From contig DASQFI010000068.1 in assembly GCA_035633215.1 (NCBI GenBank), forward strand, positions 17,697 to 81,696: a stretch of DNA of 64,000 nucleotides, in the 5' to 3' direction. Source of the stretch: DASQFI01 sp035633215. Lineage in GTDB: Bacteria > Acidobacteriota > Vicinamibacteria > Vicinamibacterales > SCN-69-37. Position numbers and translations under genes: made by a program. Positions 16,164-25,150 of the stretch are shown in pieces. Each line of letters begins with the position of its first letter. The first letter of the stretch is position 1. The notes beneath the pieces are model-generated. The model did no database searches and was not told where the DNA came from. It saw nothing but the letters and a program-made list of their open reading frames with translations.

Positions 16164-18404
16164 ATGAACAAACAAGCCGCGTCACAGGTCCGTCGTTCGC
16201 CGGGCCAATCGTTTCACCCCACGCACTACTTCCGCGTGTTCTACAAGCGGCGGTGGGTCGCGATCCCGGGGTTTCTGCTCGTGTTCCTGACGGGCGCGAT
16301 CGACAGCGTACGCACGGTGCCGATCTATCAGGCCAGCGCGCAGCTCATGATTGAAAAGAGCGCGCGCCGCGCGACGACGATCAACACCGTGCTCGAAGAG
16401 CGCGACGCGTGGTACGACGACGGGTTCCTGCCGACGCAGCACAAGATTCTGCAGAGCCGGGCGCTCTCGGCGCGGGTGGTCGAGGCGCGCGAGATGCGCT
16501 TCCGGCCGGAGCACGTGCCGCCGTCCCCGAGCTTTTCCTTGAGCATCGGCGGGCTGTTCAACGCGGCGCAGTCCGGCGTGACCCGATTGATGTCCTCCGG
16601 CGATCCGCAGCCAGCGCCTGTCGCGGCCAAGCCCGAAGCCCAGGCGGCGCTGCTCCAGTCGGCCAACGTGAGCGAGTTCCAGGGGGGGCTGACGATCGCG
16701 CCGATTCGCGCGTCGAGCCTCGTCGAAATCCGGTACCGATCGCCCGATCCCGAGTACGCGGCGTGGGCCGCCAACGAGGTGGCCAACCAGTACAAGCTCT
16801 ACACGCTGGAGTCGCGGCTCAACGCGTCGAAGGAAGCCAACAGCTGGCTGAGCGATCAGTTGAAAGAGCAGCGGGCGAAGGTGGACACTGCCGACCGCGC
16901 GCTGCAGCAGTACAAAGAGACGAACAACGCGTCGGCCGGGGACGAGCGACAGAACATCGTGCTGCAGAAGCTGACGGCGATCCAGACGCAGGTCGTGGAC
17001 GCCAGATTTGAGCTGGTGGGGAAGGAAGCCGTGTACCAGCAGTTCCTCGCGCTACAGCGCGACGGCAAGCCGGTCGACTCACTGCCGGCCATCGTCGGCA
17101 ACGAGGCGATCCAGGCCATCAAGACGAATCTCGCGACGCTTCGCGACGAACACGCGAAGCTGACGGTGCAGTTCGGCGACAAGATGCCGCAGGTCATCGC
17201 CTCCAACGCGCGCATCAAACAGGCCGAAAGCGAGCTCCAGTCGTCGATGGCCAACATCGTCGCGTCGGTCGAGAGCGAATATCGCGCCGCGGCGGCGCGC
17301 GTGCAGTCGCTCGAGGGCAGCCTCAACCAGCAGAAGGGCGAGGCGATGGGGCTCGACCGCAAGATGATGGCCTACGGCCAGCTGAACATGGACGCCAAGA
17401 GCGAGCGCCAGCTGTACGAGAAGCTGCTCGAGCAGTTCAATGAGGGCGGAGTTTCGGGCGAGTTCAAAGGCAGCAACATCCAGGTCGTGGACCCGGCCGA
17501 GACGCCTCAGGGGCCGATTCTGCCGCAGGTCCAGCGCGATCTGATGATGTCGGCGTTTGGCGGGTTCGTACTCGCGCTCGTCCTCGCGTTTGGATTCGAG
17601 TACTTCGACAGCCGGCTCAAGTCGCCCGACGAGGTGAAGCAGCACCTGGATCTGCCGTTCCTCGGCATGATCCCGGCCGTTTCCGTCAAGGAAGCGGCGG
17701 GCGAGGCGCCGATGCTGCAGGACAGCGTGCCGCCGGCGTTCGCCGAAGCGATCCGCGCCCTGCGGACCGCGATCCTGTTCTCGTCAGCCGACGAGGGCAG
17801 CCGGTCGCTCGTCATCACCAGCACGGGCCCGCACGAAGGCAAGACGCTCGTGTCGAGCAGCCTGGCAATCACGCTCGCGCAGGCCGGCCAGAAGACGCTC
17901 GTGATCGACGCCGACATGCGGCGGCCGCGCATGCACGAGGCGCTCGGCCGTCCGCAGGAGCCAGGGCTTTCGAATGTCCTCGTGGGCGACGCGAAGCTGT
18001 CCGATGCCTCGCGGGCGACGTCGGTTCCGAACCTGACGCTGCTCGCGGCGGGCCACATCCCGCCGAATCCGGCCGAACTGCTCGGATCGAAGAAATACGT
18101 CGAGCTGCTCGCCCAGCTCGGCCGGATGTACGACTGGGTGGTGATCGACGCGCCGCCCGTCATGCCGGTCACCGACGCGGCGCTCGTGGCCCACACGGCC
18201 GGCGGCGTGCTGTTCGTCGTCGGCTCGGAAATGACGCCACGGCAGAACGCCGCGGCGGCCATCGAGCAGCTGAAGGGGGCCAACGCCAAGTTCGTGGGCG
18301 TCGTGCTCAACCGGGTCAACATTCAGCGTCATTCCTATTACTATTCGCCGTATTACCGGAAGGAATACGGGAAGTACTACCAGCGCTCGGCCAGCAAAGC
18401 CTGA
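16164..18404 (+). CDS. Wzc-like chain-length determinant / BY-kinase
   Basis: 746-residue inner-membrane polysaccharide copolymerase fused to a bacterial tyrosine kinase. An N-terminal Wzz domain has a first membrane helix near 32-50. A long periplasmic coiled-coil region (about 200-440) follows, and the second helix is near 455-478 after a PQGPILPQ motif. The cytoplasmic kinase has Walker A TGPHEGKT (about 553-560), Walker A' VIDADMRRP (about 579-587), Walker B VVIDAPPV (about 657) and a tyrosine-rich tail, SYYYSPYYRKEYGKYYQR (about 724-741), the usual autophosphorylation cluster. It controls chain length and export together with Wza. Phosphotyrosine cycling is inferred; no cognate phosphatase gene was recognised in the window. 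Confidence 0.96.
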   Translation: MNKQAASQVRRSPGQSFHPTHYFRVFYKRRWVAIPGFLLVFLTGAIDSVRTVPIYQASAQLMIEKSARRATTINTVLEERDAWYDDGFLPTQHKILQSRALSARVVEAREMRFRPEHVPPSPSFSLSIGGLFNAAQSGVTRLMSSGDPQPAPVAAKPEAQAALLQSANVSEFQGGLTIAPIRASSLVEIRYRSPDPEYAAWAANEVANQYKLYTLESRLNASKEANSWLSDQLKEQRAKVDTADRALQQYKETNNASAGDERQNIVLQKLTAIQTQVVDARFELVGKEAVYQQFLALQRDGKPVDSLPAIVGNEAIQAIKTNLATLRDEHAKLTVQFGDKMPQVIASNARIKQAESELQSSMANIVASVESEYRAAAARVQSLEGSLNQQKGEAMGLDRKMMAYGQLNMDAKSERQLYEKLLEQFNEGGVSGEFKGSNIQVVDPAETPQGPILPQVQRDLMMSAFGGFVLALVLAFGFEYFDSRLKSPDEVKQHLDLPFLGMIPAVSVKEAAGEAPMLQDSVPPAFAEAIRALRTAILFSSADEGSRSLVITSTGPHEGKTLVSSSLAITLAQAGQKTLVIDADMRRPRMHEALGRPQEPGLSNVLVGDAKLSDASRATSVPNLTLLAAGHIPPNPAELLGSKKYVELLAQLGRMYDWVVIDAPPVMPVTDAALVAHTAGGVLFVVGSEMTPRQNAAAAIEQLKGANAKFVGVVLNRVNIQRHSYYYSPYYRKEYGKYYQRSASKA

Positions 18405-18423
18405 CGCCCTGTTGCGCCATGTG

Positions 18424-18457
18424 ACGGGTCGGCCCGGCGCGCTCCGGGCCGACCCGT
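18424..18457 (+). terminator. perfect 14-bp hairpin after the wzc-like gene
   Basis: ACGGGTCGGCCCGG (18424-18437) pairs perfectly with CCGGGCCGACCCGT (18444-18457) across a 6-nt loop. It is followed only by TCTGCT, so it is a strong hairpin without a full T-tract. It lies 7 nt before the ABC permease start, and readthrough may depend on the NusG-like factor. Confidence 0.65.
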
Positions 18458-18464
18458 TCTGCTA

Positions 18465-19343
18465 ATGCCTGCTCCCATCGCCTCGCCCCGCACCGCGGCC
18501 GCCGCCGCCGTGCTACCGATCCAGGTCATCGCGCCCGCTCGCGGCTGGGTGCCGATCCGGATGCGCGAGCTGTGGGAGTACCGGGAGCTGCTGTATTTCC
18601 TGGTCTGGCGCGAAGTAAAGATTCGCTACAAGCAGGCGGTGCTCGGCGTCGCCTGGGCCGTCCTGCAGCCGTTCCTCACGATGGTGATCTTCAGCGTGGT
18701 GTTCGGCCGGTTCGCGAACATGCCGTCCGACGGGCTGCCGTATCCGGTTTTCGCGTACTGCGCGCTCCTGCCGTGGCAACTGTTCACGTTCTCGCTCACC
18801 GAATCGAGCAACAGCGTCGTCGCGAATCAGCGGCTGATCACGAAGGTCTACTTTCCGAGAGTCATGATGCCGATCGCGGCGGTCGGCGTCGGGCTGCTCG
18901 ACTTCGTCATCTCGTTCGTCGTGCTGCTGTGCCTGATCGGCTTCTACGGCGCCTACTACGGCATCTCGGTCGGCGCGGGCGTCTGGACCGTGCCGCTCTG
19001 GGCGCTCCTCGCGATGATGACCGCGCTCGGCGTCGGGTTCTGGCTCTCGGCGCTGAACGTGAAGTATCGCGACATCCGGTACACCGTGCCGTTCCTCGCG
19101 CAGCTCTGGTTCTTCGCGACGCCGGTCGTCTATCCGACGTCGATCGTGCCGGAGCAGTGGCGCCTCCTCTTCGCGCTCAATCCGATGGTCGGTGTGGTCG
19201 ATGGCTTCCGCTGGGCCCTGCTCGGGAAGACGAACGCGCCGGATGCGACCGTCGCGATTTCGATCGGCGCCGTGTGCGTCATGTTCGTCGCGGGCCTGTT
19301 CTACTTCCGTCGAATGGAACGCACGTTCGCGGACGTGATCTGA
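18465..19343 (+). CDS. polysaccharide ABC transporter permease (Wzm-like)
   Basis: 292-residue ABC-2 type permease. It begins with the family's cytoplasmic lead-in RELWEYRELLYFLVWREVKIRYKQ, shown here in two overlapping parts: RELWEYRELLYFLVWRE and VKIRYKQAVLGVAWAVLQP. Six membrane segments follow and YRDIRYTVPF is present. With the ATPase downstream it forms the Wzm/Wzt exporter that moves lipid-linked polysaccharide across the inner membrane. The start keeps the conserved N-terminal segment. It comes directly after the 14-bp hairpin, so expression relative to the export genes upstream may be tuned there. Confidence 0.94.
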   Translation: MPAPIASPRTAAAAAVLPIQVIAPARGWVPIRMRELWEYRELLYFLVWREVKIRYKQAVLGVAWAVLQPFLTMVIFSVVFGRFANMPSDGLPYPVFAYCALLPWQLFTFSLTESSNSVVANQRLITKVYFPRVMMPIAAVGVGLLDFVISFVVLLCLIGFYGAYYGISVGAGVWTVPLWALLAMMTALGVGFWLSALNVKYRDIRYTVPFLAQLWFFATPVVYPTSIVPEQWRLLFALNPMVGVVDGFRWALLGKTNAPDATVAISIGAVCVMFVAGLFYFRRMERTFADVI

Positions 19344-19345
19344 AC

Positions 19346-19381
19346 ATGAAGGACGTGAAGGGTGTGAAGAACGTGAAGAAG
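19346..19381 (+). repeat. four tandem 9-nt units (GTGAAGNNN)
   Basis: ATGAAGGAC, GTGAAGGGT, GTGAAGAAC and GTGAAGAAG follow each other without gaps in the Wzm-Wzt spacer. The tract can be read from ATG 19346 as a 24-codon frame (MKDVKGVKNVKK...), but this is more likely a simple repeat than a gene. Confidence 0.6.
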
Positions 19382-19416
19382 ACCCGGGGCGTGCCGGCGC
19401 GATCAGAGGTCCGGGG

Positions 19417-20697
19417 ATGAGCGTGGCCGCGATCAGCGCAGATCGACTGACCAAGCGCTATCAGCTCGGCCAGCGCGAGGCCTACGGCGCGCTGCGCGAT
19501 TCGATCGCGCGGATGGTGAAGGCGCCGGTGCGCGCCGCCCGCCGGCTGGCGGGGCAGACGCTCGGGCGGCCGCCGCGCCGGAAGTGGATTTCCGCCCTCG
19601 ATCAGGTGTCGTTCGACATCGCCGAAGGCGAAATCGTCGGCATCGTCGGACGGAACGGATCCGGCAAGAGCACGCTGCTGAAAGTGCTGTCGCGGATCAC
19701 CGACCCGACGTCGGGACACGCGGTCGTTCGTGGGCGCGTCGGATCACTCCTCGAAGTCGGTACGGGGTTTCATCCGGAACTGACCGGACGCGAGAACGTG
19801 TTCCTGAACGGCGCCATTCTCGGCATGCGCCGCGCCGAGATCCGGAGGAAGTTCGACGAGATCGTCGCGTTCGCCGAGGTCGAGTCGTTCGTGGACACCG
19901 TCGTCAAGCATTACTCGTCGGGGATGCAGATGCGGCTCGCCTTCGCCGTCGCAGCGCACCTCGAGCCGGAGATTCTCTTCATCGACGAGGTGCTCGCCGT
20001 CGGGGACGCCGCATTCCAGCAGAAGTGCCTCGGCAAGATGCAGGAGGTCAATCGCGGCGGCCGCACGGTGCTCCTCGTCAGTCACCAGATGAATCAACTC
20101 CGGCGCCTCTGCTCGCGGTGCCTGTGGCTGCAGTCCGGGCGGCTCGCCGGCGCCGGCCCGGCCGCGCAGATCCTCGGGGCCTACGAAGCTTCGTTCCGGC
20201 GCGGCGCGCAGCGCGAAGCCGACGCGGAAGACGGCGACACCAAGCAGGCCAAGTTCCTGAGCTGGTGCCTGAGCGCGCACGAGCCGTCGCGCGGGAACGT
20301 CCTCACGACGACCGGTCCGACCGAAGTGACGTTCCGGCTCGAAGTGCGGACGCCGATTCGGCGCGCGCGGCACGGCATCGCGTTGCTCTCGCCCACGGGC
20401 CAGAACCTGTGGGGCACGGCGGTCACCGAGCTCGAGTTCGCGCCCGGCATCTACGAGCTCACGCACTCGCTGCCCGGCATCCCGATCCAGCCGGGCGTGT
20501 ACTTCTGGCAGGTGAGCATCTATACCGACGACGGGATGATCGATTTGTGGGATTGCCTGCCGGATCTCATCGTCTCCACGCCGCCGATGACGCACTACCG
20601 CGACGAGTACGCGGGCGTCCTGAACTTGCCGTCGCAGTTCACGCTTCGCTCCGCGCCCGAGTCCGATCTCGTGGCCGAGGCGAACATCTCGGCGTGA
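19417..20697 (+). CDS. polysaccharide ABC transporter ATPase (Wzt-like, with C-terminal substrate domain)
   Basis: 426 residues. The N-terminal ATPase has Walker A GRNGSGKST (near 77-85), the signature YSSGMQMRL and Walker B ILFIDEVLAVGD. The extension beyond residue ~250 matches the Wzt C-terminal beta-sandwich (TGPTEVTFRLEVRTP; TELEFAPGIYELTH), which in O-antigen exporters recognises the finished polymer's non-reducing-end modification. Its presence suggests that export requires a capped glycan. The capping enzyme could be one of the modification enzymes downstream, such as the carbamoyltransferase; this is inference. Confidence 0.94.
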   Translation: MSVAAISADRLTKRYQLGQREAYGALRDSIARMVKAPVRAARRLAGQTLGRPPRRKWISALDQVSFDIAEGEIVGIVGRNGSGKSTLLKVLSRITDPTSGHAVVRGRVGSLLEVGTGFHPELTGRENVFLNGAILGMRRAEIRRKFDEIVAFAEVESFVDTVVKHYSSGMQMRLAFAVAAHLEPEILFIDEVLAVGDAAFQQKCLGKMQEVNRGGRTVLLVSHQMNQLRRLCSRCLWLQSGRLAGAGPAAQILGAYEASFRRGAQREADAEDGDTKQAKFLSWCLSAHEPSRGNVLTTTGPTEVTFRLEVRTPIRRARHGIALLSPTGQNLWGTAVTELEFAPGIYELTHSLPGIPIQPGVYFWQVSIYTDDGMIDLWDCLPDLIVSTPPMTHYRDEYAGVLNLPSQFTLRSAPESDLVAEANISA

Positions 20698-20735
20698 AGA
20701 AGACAATGTCTGGTCTGACGAGCACTCGTCTGGCG

Positions 20736-20876
20736 GTCGGTACGACGGGTACGACGGGTCCGCGGAACGTTCTGGCGCTGGTCATCTCGTTTAACGGCGC
20801 CAATGAGCACCGAGGCTAAAGAAGAGATGACACGCGTCAGTTCGTTCCGCGGACCCGACGTACCCGTCGTACCGAC
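20736..20876. repeat. 141-bp imperfect inverted repeat
   Basis: The left arm from 20736 (GGTCGGTACGACGGGTACG start region) and the right arm ending at 20876 are nearly complementary over about 57 nt, with a ~27-nt loop. The left arm contains the 9-nt word TACGACGGG twice. The right arm covers the first codons of the next glycosyltransferase frame. Confidence 0.8.
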
Positions 20877-22149
20877 AGCGGCTGCTGAGAAGCGAGTTCT
20901 CCGAGTCGCCATCGAAGCGCAAATCACGCAAGGGGTGCAAGGAGGCCTCGAGCAGTACTTGATGGCGCTCACCGCGGGCCTGCGCGACGAAGCGGGCAGC
21001 GCCTGGGCGTACACGGTCGTCGCCTCGAATGACGATCGCGACTGGCTGCGCCCGTTCCTGGGACCGGATCACGACATCGTGACCCGGCCCACGGGTCCGG
21101 CATCTGCCGGTGAAGAACTCAAACGCTGGCTCGGACCGGTGCGTGCGCCAGCCGGCAGGCTCTGGCGGCAGACGCTGAGGCTCGCGGGCCAACAGGCAAA
21201 GGAGCAGGTCCAGCGGGGCATCGTGGCGTCGGATGGGTTCATCGAGCGCCTCGACGCCGACGTCGTGCACTTTCCGTATGTCGCGCACTACGAACACTCG
21301 TCGGTCCCGGCGGTGCTGACGATGCATGACTTGCAGCATCGGCATTTTCCGCAGTTCTTCTCCAAGAGCCACCTGGCGTGGCGCGAGGAGGCCTATCCGG
21401 CGGCGATGGCGCACGCCGCGGTCGTCATTGCGGACTCCGAGTTCGTGCGCGACGACATCATCCGGCAGTACGGCGTGCCGGCCGAAAAAATCGTCTCGAT
21501 TCCGCTGGCATCGTCGCTGCGATTCCATCCGCCTCCCACGCGGGAATTCGTCGAGGCATTGCGCGTTCGCTGGGCGCTGCCGGAAGCCTTCGCGTTGTAT
21601 CCCGCGATGACGAACGAGCACAAGAACCACATCCGGCTGCTCGAGGCGGTGGCGCGGCTGCGCGACAACGGCCGGCCCGTGCCTCTCGTATGCTCGGGCA
21701 AGCAGGCGCACGTGTGGCCGGCGATCCAGCGGCGTCTCGGCGAGCTGCGGCTCGAAGAGCTCGTGCGGTTCACCGGGTTCATCGCGCCGCAGGAACTGCT
21801 GGCGCTCTATCAGCTCGCCCAGTTCGTCGTGTTCCCGAGTGTGTTCGAGGGCGCCGGCCTGCCGGTCCTCGAGGCGATGGAGCAGGGCGTGCCGGTGACC
21901 TGCTCCGAGATCCCGACGCTCCGCGAGTACGCGGCAGAGAGCGCGCTGTTTTTCGATCCGTCTCGGGTCGACGCGATCGAGCACGCGCTCGAGCGCATGT
22001 CGGGCGATCCCGCGCTCAGAACCGAGCTTCGTGAGGCCGCGCGGCGACGCGCGCCGCTGTTCACCCCGCAGGAGATGGCACGTCGCCATCACGCGGTCTA
22101 CCGTCGCGCAAGCGAGATGGAGACATGGCCACGCAACGCATCCCACTGA
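20803..22149 (+). CDS. GT4-family glycosyltransferase
   Basis: 448 residues with a GT-B fold. The N-terminal acceptor domain begins near residue 30 (VLRVAIEAQITQGVQGGLEQY). The donor domain carries the GT4 signature, VVFPSVFEGAGLPVLEAMEQG (split as VVFPSVFEGAG and LPVLEAMEQG), with the conserved Glu pair near 350-358, and YPAMTNEHKNHIRLLEAV, typical of mannosyl/rhamnosyl-type GT4 enzymes. The first ~30 codons derive from the inverted repeat, so ATG 20827 or a later start may be the real one. It overlaps the aminotransferase gene by 25 nt. Sugar specificity cannot be read from sequence. Confidence 0.88.
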   Translation: MSTEAKEEMTRVSSFRGPDVPVVPTAAAEKRVLRVAIEAQITQGVQGGLEQYLMALTAGLRDEAGSAWAYTVVASNDDRDWLRPFLGPDHDIVTRPTGPASAGEELKRWLGPVRAPAGRLWRQTLRLAGQQAKEQVQRGIVASDGFIERLDADVVHFPYVAHYEHSSVPAVLTMHDLQHRHFPQFFSKSHLAWREEAYPAAMAHAAVVIADSEFVRDDIIRQYGVPAEKIVSIPLASSLRFHPPPTREFVEALRVRWALPEAFALYPAMTNEHKNHIRLLEAVARLRDNGRPVPLVCSGKQAHVWPAIQRRLGELRLEELVRFTGFIAPQELLALYQLAQFVVFPSVFEGAGLPVLEAMEQGVPVTCSEIPTLREYAAESALFFDPSRVDAIEHALERMSGDPALRTELREAARRRAPLFTPQEMARRHHAVYRRASEMETWPRNASH

Positions 22150-23303
22150 TCAAAGCCGATCTGCCGCCGCTCGAGTCTCTTGAGGCTTCGTTCCGGGAGA
22201 TCCTGAGCAGCGGCCGGGTCACGAACTTCGGCCGCTACGTGCAGCAGTTCGAAGCCGAGGCGGGCGCCTACCTGGGCACCGAGGCCGTGTGCCTCTCATC
22301 GGCCACGGCCGGCCTCATCATGACGATGCAGGCGCTGGGCGTGCCGCGCGGGAGCCGTGTGGCCATGCCGAGCTTCAGCTTCGTCGCCACGGGCCAGGCG
22401 GTTCTGTATGCCGGCTGCACGCCGGTGTTCGTGGACATCACCGAAGACGGCAACGTCGATCCCGACGACCTGCGGCGCGTGCTGCGCGAGACGACCAACG
22501 TCGGCGCCGCGCTCCTGGTGCACATGTACGGCCTGCCGTGCCGGACGGAGGAGATCGCGTCGGTGGTCGACGAGACCCGCGGGGGGCGCGGCGCGGCGAT
22601 GCCGGTGCTGTATGACGCCGCGCACGCATTTGGATCGGCAAGCCGCGGCGTCCGCGTCGGCGGCCACGGCGTCGCGGAGATCTTCTCGACGTCGGTCACG
22701 AAGGTCATGACGAGCGTCGAGGGCGGCATCGTCTCGAGCCACGACGCGAAGCTCATCGCGCGGCTCAAGAAAATGCGGAACTATGGCATCGAGGCCAACT
22801 ACGATGCGCAATATCCCGGGCTGAACGGCAAGATGAGCGAGTTCCACGCGCTCGTGGGCCTGCAGAACCTGGCCCGGCTCGACGATCTGCTCGCCTCGCG
22901 CGCGGAGCGGGCGGCGTTCTACACGCGGCAGATTCACGGCGCGACCTCGTTCCGCGTCATGGAAGCGCCGGCCGGCACGCTGTCAACGTACAAGGACTAC
23001 ACGATTCTGCTGCCGCCTCGATTCAAGGCCAGGCGCGACGCGATCATGGAGTTCCTGGGCTCGCGAGGGATTGAGACGCGCGCGTATTTCTTCCCGCCGA
23101 TCCACGAACAGACGTTCTTCCGGCAGTACGCCGATCGGCCGCTGCCGGTGACCGAGGACCTCAGCCGCCGCGTGATCACGCTGCCGTTCTACTCGACGAT
23201 CTCGGAGGACGAGATGCGCACCGTCGCACAGGTCCTGGCGGAGGCCGAAGCGTCGTGCCGGCCGGATCCGGCCGGACGCGTCCGGCAGGAGGCGAGAGCA
23301 TGA
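22125..23303 (+). CDS. DegT/DnrJ/EryC1-type sugar aminotransferase
   Basis: 392-residue PLP-dependent enzyme that aminates a nucleotide-linked keto sugar. N-terminal motifs LSSATAGLIMTMQALGV and VAMPSFSFVATGQAVLYAG form the cofactor pocket. LYDAAHAFGS has the Asp that contacts the pyridine nitrogen, and FSTSVTKVMTSVEGG contains the Schiff-base Lys. It is followed with 4-nt overlap by an SDR and then a NeuD-like acetyltransferase, a set that together can make an N-acetylated amino sugar. No dedicated 4,6-dehydratase of classical length is adjacent, so the keto sugar may come from the SDR or from elsewhere in the genome. Confidence 0.93.
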   Translation: MATQRIPLIKADLPPLESLEASFREILSSGRVTNFGRYVQQFEAEAGAYLGTEAVCLSSATAGLIMTMQALGVPRGSRVAMPSFSFVATGQAVLYAGCTPVFVDITEDGNVDPDDLRRVLRETTNVGAALLVHMYGLPCRTEEIASVVDETRGGRGAAMPVLYDAAHAFGSASRGVRVGGHGVAEIFSTSVTKVMTSVEGGIVSSHDAKLIARLKKMRNYGIEANYDAQYPGLNGKMSEFHALVGLQNLARLDDLLASRAERAAFYTRQIHGATSFRVMEAPAGTLSTYKDYTILLPPRFKARRDAIMEFLGSRGIETRAYFFPPIHEQTFFRQYADRPLPVTEDLSRRVITLPFYSTISEDEMRTVAQVLAEAEASCRPDPAGRVRQEARA

Positions 23304-24352
23304 AGGTGCTGGTCACGGGCGGCGCCGGCTATCTCGGCTCGGTCCTCGTCCCCAAGCTCCTCGCACGTGGTCACCAGGTCCGGATTGTCGACCTCGGCTA
23401 CTTCGGCCTCGACCATCTGAAGCGGCTGACGCCGGCGCCGGAAGTGATCCGCGAAGATTTGCGCGCGATTGCGGCGGCGCCGACGCTCGCGCGAGATCTG
23501 CTCGATGGCTGCGACGCCGTCATTCATCTGGCTGCCATTTCCAACGACCCGTCGGCCGACCTGCATCCGGATCTGACGGAGGAGGTGAACGTCGGAGTGA
23601 CCGCGCGGCTGGCCGAGCTCGCGCGCGAGCAACGGGTGCAGTTCCTGTTTTCCTCGTCCTGCTCGATCTACGGCGAAGCCGACGGCGACATCGACGAGCA
23701 CGGCACGACGAACCCGCTCACGGTCTACGCCAGCTCCAAAGTCACCGCCGAGCAGGTCCTGGGCGAGCTTGCCGATGCGCGCTGGGCGCCGACGATCCTG
23801 CGCAACGGCACGCTCTTCGGCTACTCGTCCCGCATGCGGTTCGACCTCGTCGTCAACATCTTCAGCTTCCAGTCGGTCCTCTACAGCCAGATCAAGGTGT
23901 TTGGCGACGGATCGCAGTGGCGTCCGTTCCTGCACGTCGCCGATTGCGCGCGCGCGTTCATTCATTTTCTCGAACGGCCCGAGCGGCGCCACCGCTGCTA
24001 CAACATCGCGCACGAGAATCTGCGCGTCGTCGATCTCGTCGGCATCTTCGAGGCGCTGAACCCGCGTCTGCAGGTCCAGCACGTGCCGACGCCGGACCAG
24101 GATCGCCGCAACTACCGGGTGTCCACGCGACGAATGCTCGAGGAGGGATTCCGGCCGCGCATGACCGTCGCGCTCGGAAGCGAGGAGATGATCGACGCGA
24201 TCATCTCGGGCCTCATTCCCGACCCCGAGTCGATCTTCTATCGCAACGCGAAGTGGCTGAAGGAGCTGACGCAGATTGGATCGATGGGCCACCGCGAGCT
24301 CGTCCGTCTGATCGAGACGTTCAAGCACGTCGGCCCGGAAGCGCGGGGCTAG
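23300..24352 (+). CDS. NAD-dependent epimerase/dehydratase (extended SDR)
   Basis: 350 residues. The Rossmann motif GGAGYLGS lies at about 8-15, the acidic end of beta-2 in VDLGYFG, and the catalytic YxxxK as YASSK with SSSCSIYG upstream. It acts on a nucleotide sugar (epimerisation, dehydration or reduction not resolvable). The frame is open 15 codons upstream, but ATG 23300 overlaps the aminotransferase stop (ATGA) and starts directly at the Rossmann strand. Its TAG stop at 24350-24352 coincides with the first bases of the MITE-like element, whose insertion at CTAG preserved the stop codon. Confidence 0.92.
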   Translation: MKVLVTGGAGYLGSVLVPKLLARGHQVRIVDLGYFGLDHLKRLTPAPEVIREDLRAIAAAPTLARDLLDGCDAVIHLAAISNDPSADLHPDLTEEVNVGVTARLAELAREQRVQFLFSSSCSIYGEADGDIDEHGTTNPLTVYASSKVTAEQVLGELADARWAPTILRNGTLFGYSSRMRFDLVVNIFSFQSVLYSQIKVFGDGSQWRPFLHVADCARAFIHFLERPERRHRCYNIAHENLRVVDLVGIFEALNPRLQVQHVPTPDQDRRNYRVSTRRMLEEGFRPRMTVALGSEEMIDAIISGLIPDPESIFYRNAKWLKELTQIGSMGHRELVRLIETFKHVGPEARG

Positions 24353-24452
24353 TGCCGTTCCAACTTGTCCGCCAAGAGGCAAACCCTCGAGCGGAGACGG
24401 AGGTTGACGTGAGAGATGGCGCTCATCGGTGCATTAAGTTGGAACGGCACTA
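24350..24452. mobile_element. IS630-type MITE candidate, copy 1
   Basis: A 103-bp sequence bounded by perfect 17-bp inverted ends, TAGTGCCGTTCCAACTT (24350-24366) and AAGTTGGAACGGCACTA (24436-24452). The outer TA dinucleotides with flanking C and G read C-TA-[element]-TA-G, as expected for insertion into CTAG with TA duplication, the habit of IS630 transposases. It encodes no protein. Related copies lie at 53539 and 57484. Confidence 0.85.
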
Positions 24453-24472
24453 GGCCGGAGGACGCGACGCCG

Positions 24473-25150
24473 ATGCCCGCCCCAGCGGCTTCCGCCAGCG
24501 AGATTGCCGTGCTCGTCATCGGCGCCGGCGGCCACGCGGCGGAGATCTGCTCGTACGTCGCGGACCTGCGGCGCGCGAGCCCCGCGATTCGCCTGCTCGG
24601 CTGCGTGGACGACCACAAGCCGGTCGGCCGGTGCGGGCCGGTCGAGATCATCGGCGACTGGTCGATGCTCGAGACGCTCGTGCGGACGGAACCGGGACTG
24701 CGCTGCATCGTGGCCGTGGGCGACAACGCCACGCGGAAGCGGCTGGCCGGCCGCGTCGATGCTTTGGGCATCCGCGACATCTGGCTGACGCTGCGCCACC
24801 CGGCTGCGCTCGTCGGGCAGGACGTCACGATCGGGCCCGGCACGTGCCTCGCGCCCGGCAGTATCGTGACGACCCGCGTGCGCCTCGGCGCGCACGTGAT
24901 TCTCAACGTGAACGCGTCGGTCTCGCACGACGCGGTGGTCGGCGACTTCGTGAACCTCAATCCGGGGGCGGCCGCCGCGGGCCAGACGCGTCTCGGCGAT
25001 GGCTGCTATCTCGGCGCGGGCGCGACGGTGATCGACAAGGTGTCGGTGGGCGACTGGACGATCGTCGGCGCCGGCGCGGCCGTGGTCCGCGATCTGCCGC
25101 CACACGTGACGGCTGTCGGCGTTCCGGCACGTGTCATCAAACAGCGATGA
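24473..25150 (+). CDS. NeuD/PglD-like sugar O/N-acyltransferase
   Basis: 225 residues. An N-terminal Rossmann-like domain (VLVIGAGGHAAEICSYV, LLGCVDDHKPVG) is followed by a left-handed parallel beta-helix of hexapeptide repeats (about 110-215; IGPGTCLAPGSIV, LGDGCYLGAGATV, VGDWTIVGAGAAV) with the end motif VGVPARVIK. The family acetylates amino sugars using acetyl-CoA, often the product of a neighbouring DegT aminotransferase. The open frame begins 19 codons earlier inside the MITE-like element; ATG 24473 is chosen because it restores a normal N-terminus. The stop overlaps the next GT2 start (ATGA). Confidence 0.92.
   Translation: MPAPAASASEIAVLVIGAGGHAAEICSYVADLRRASPAIRLLGCVDDHKPVGRCGPVEIIGDWSMLETLVRTEPGLRCIVAVGDNATRKRLAGRVDALGIRDIWLTLRHPAALVGQDVTIGPGTCLAPGSIVTTRVRLGAHVILNVNASVSHDAVVGDFVNLNPGAAAAGQTRLGDGCYLGAGATVIDKVSVGDWTIVGAGAAVVRDLPPHVTAVGVPARVIKQR

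Noticed and set aside
19346..19420. 24-codon frame with VKG/VKN/VKK repeats
   Set aside because: Explained by the 9-nt tandem repeat; no ribosome site or other support.
24416..24472. N-terminal extension of the acetyltransferase into the MITE
   Set aside because: The 19 codons are encoded by the element; ATG 24473 gives the normal protein start.
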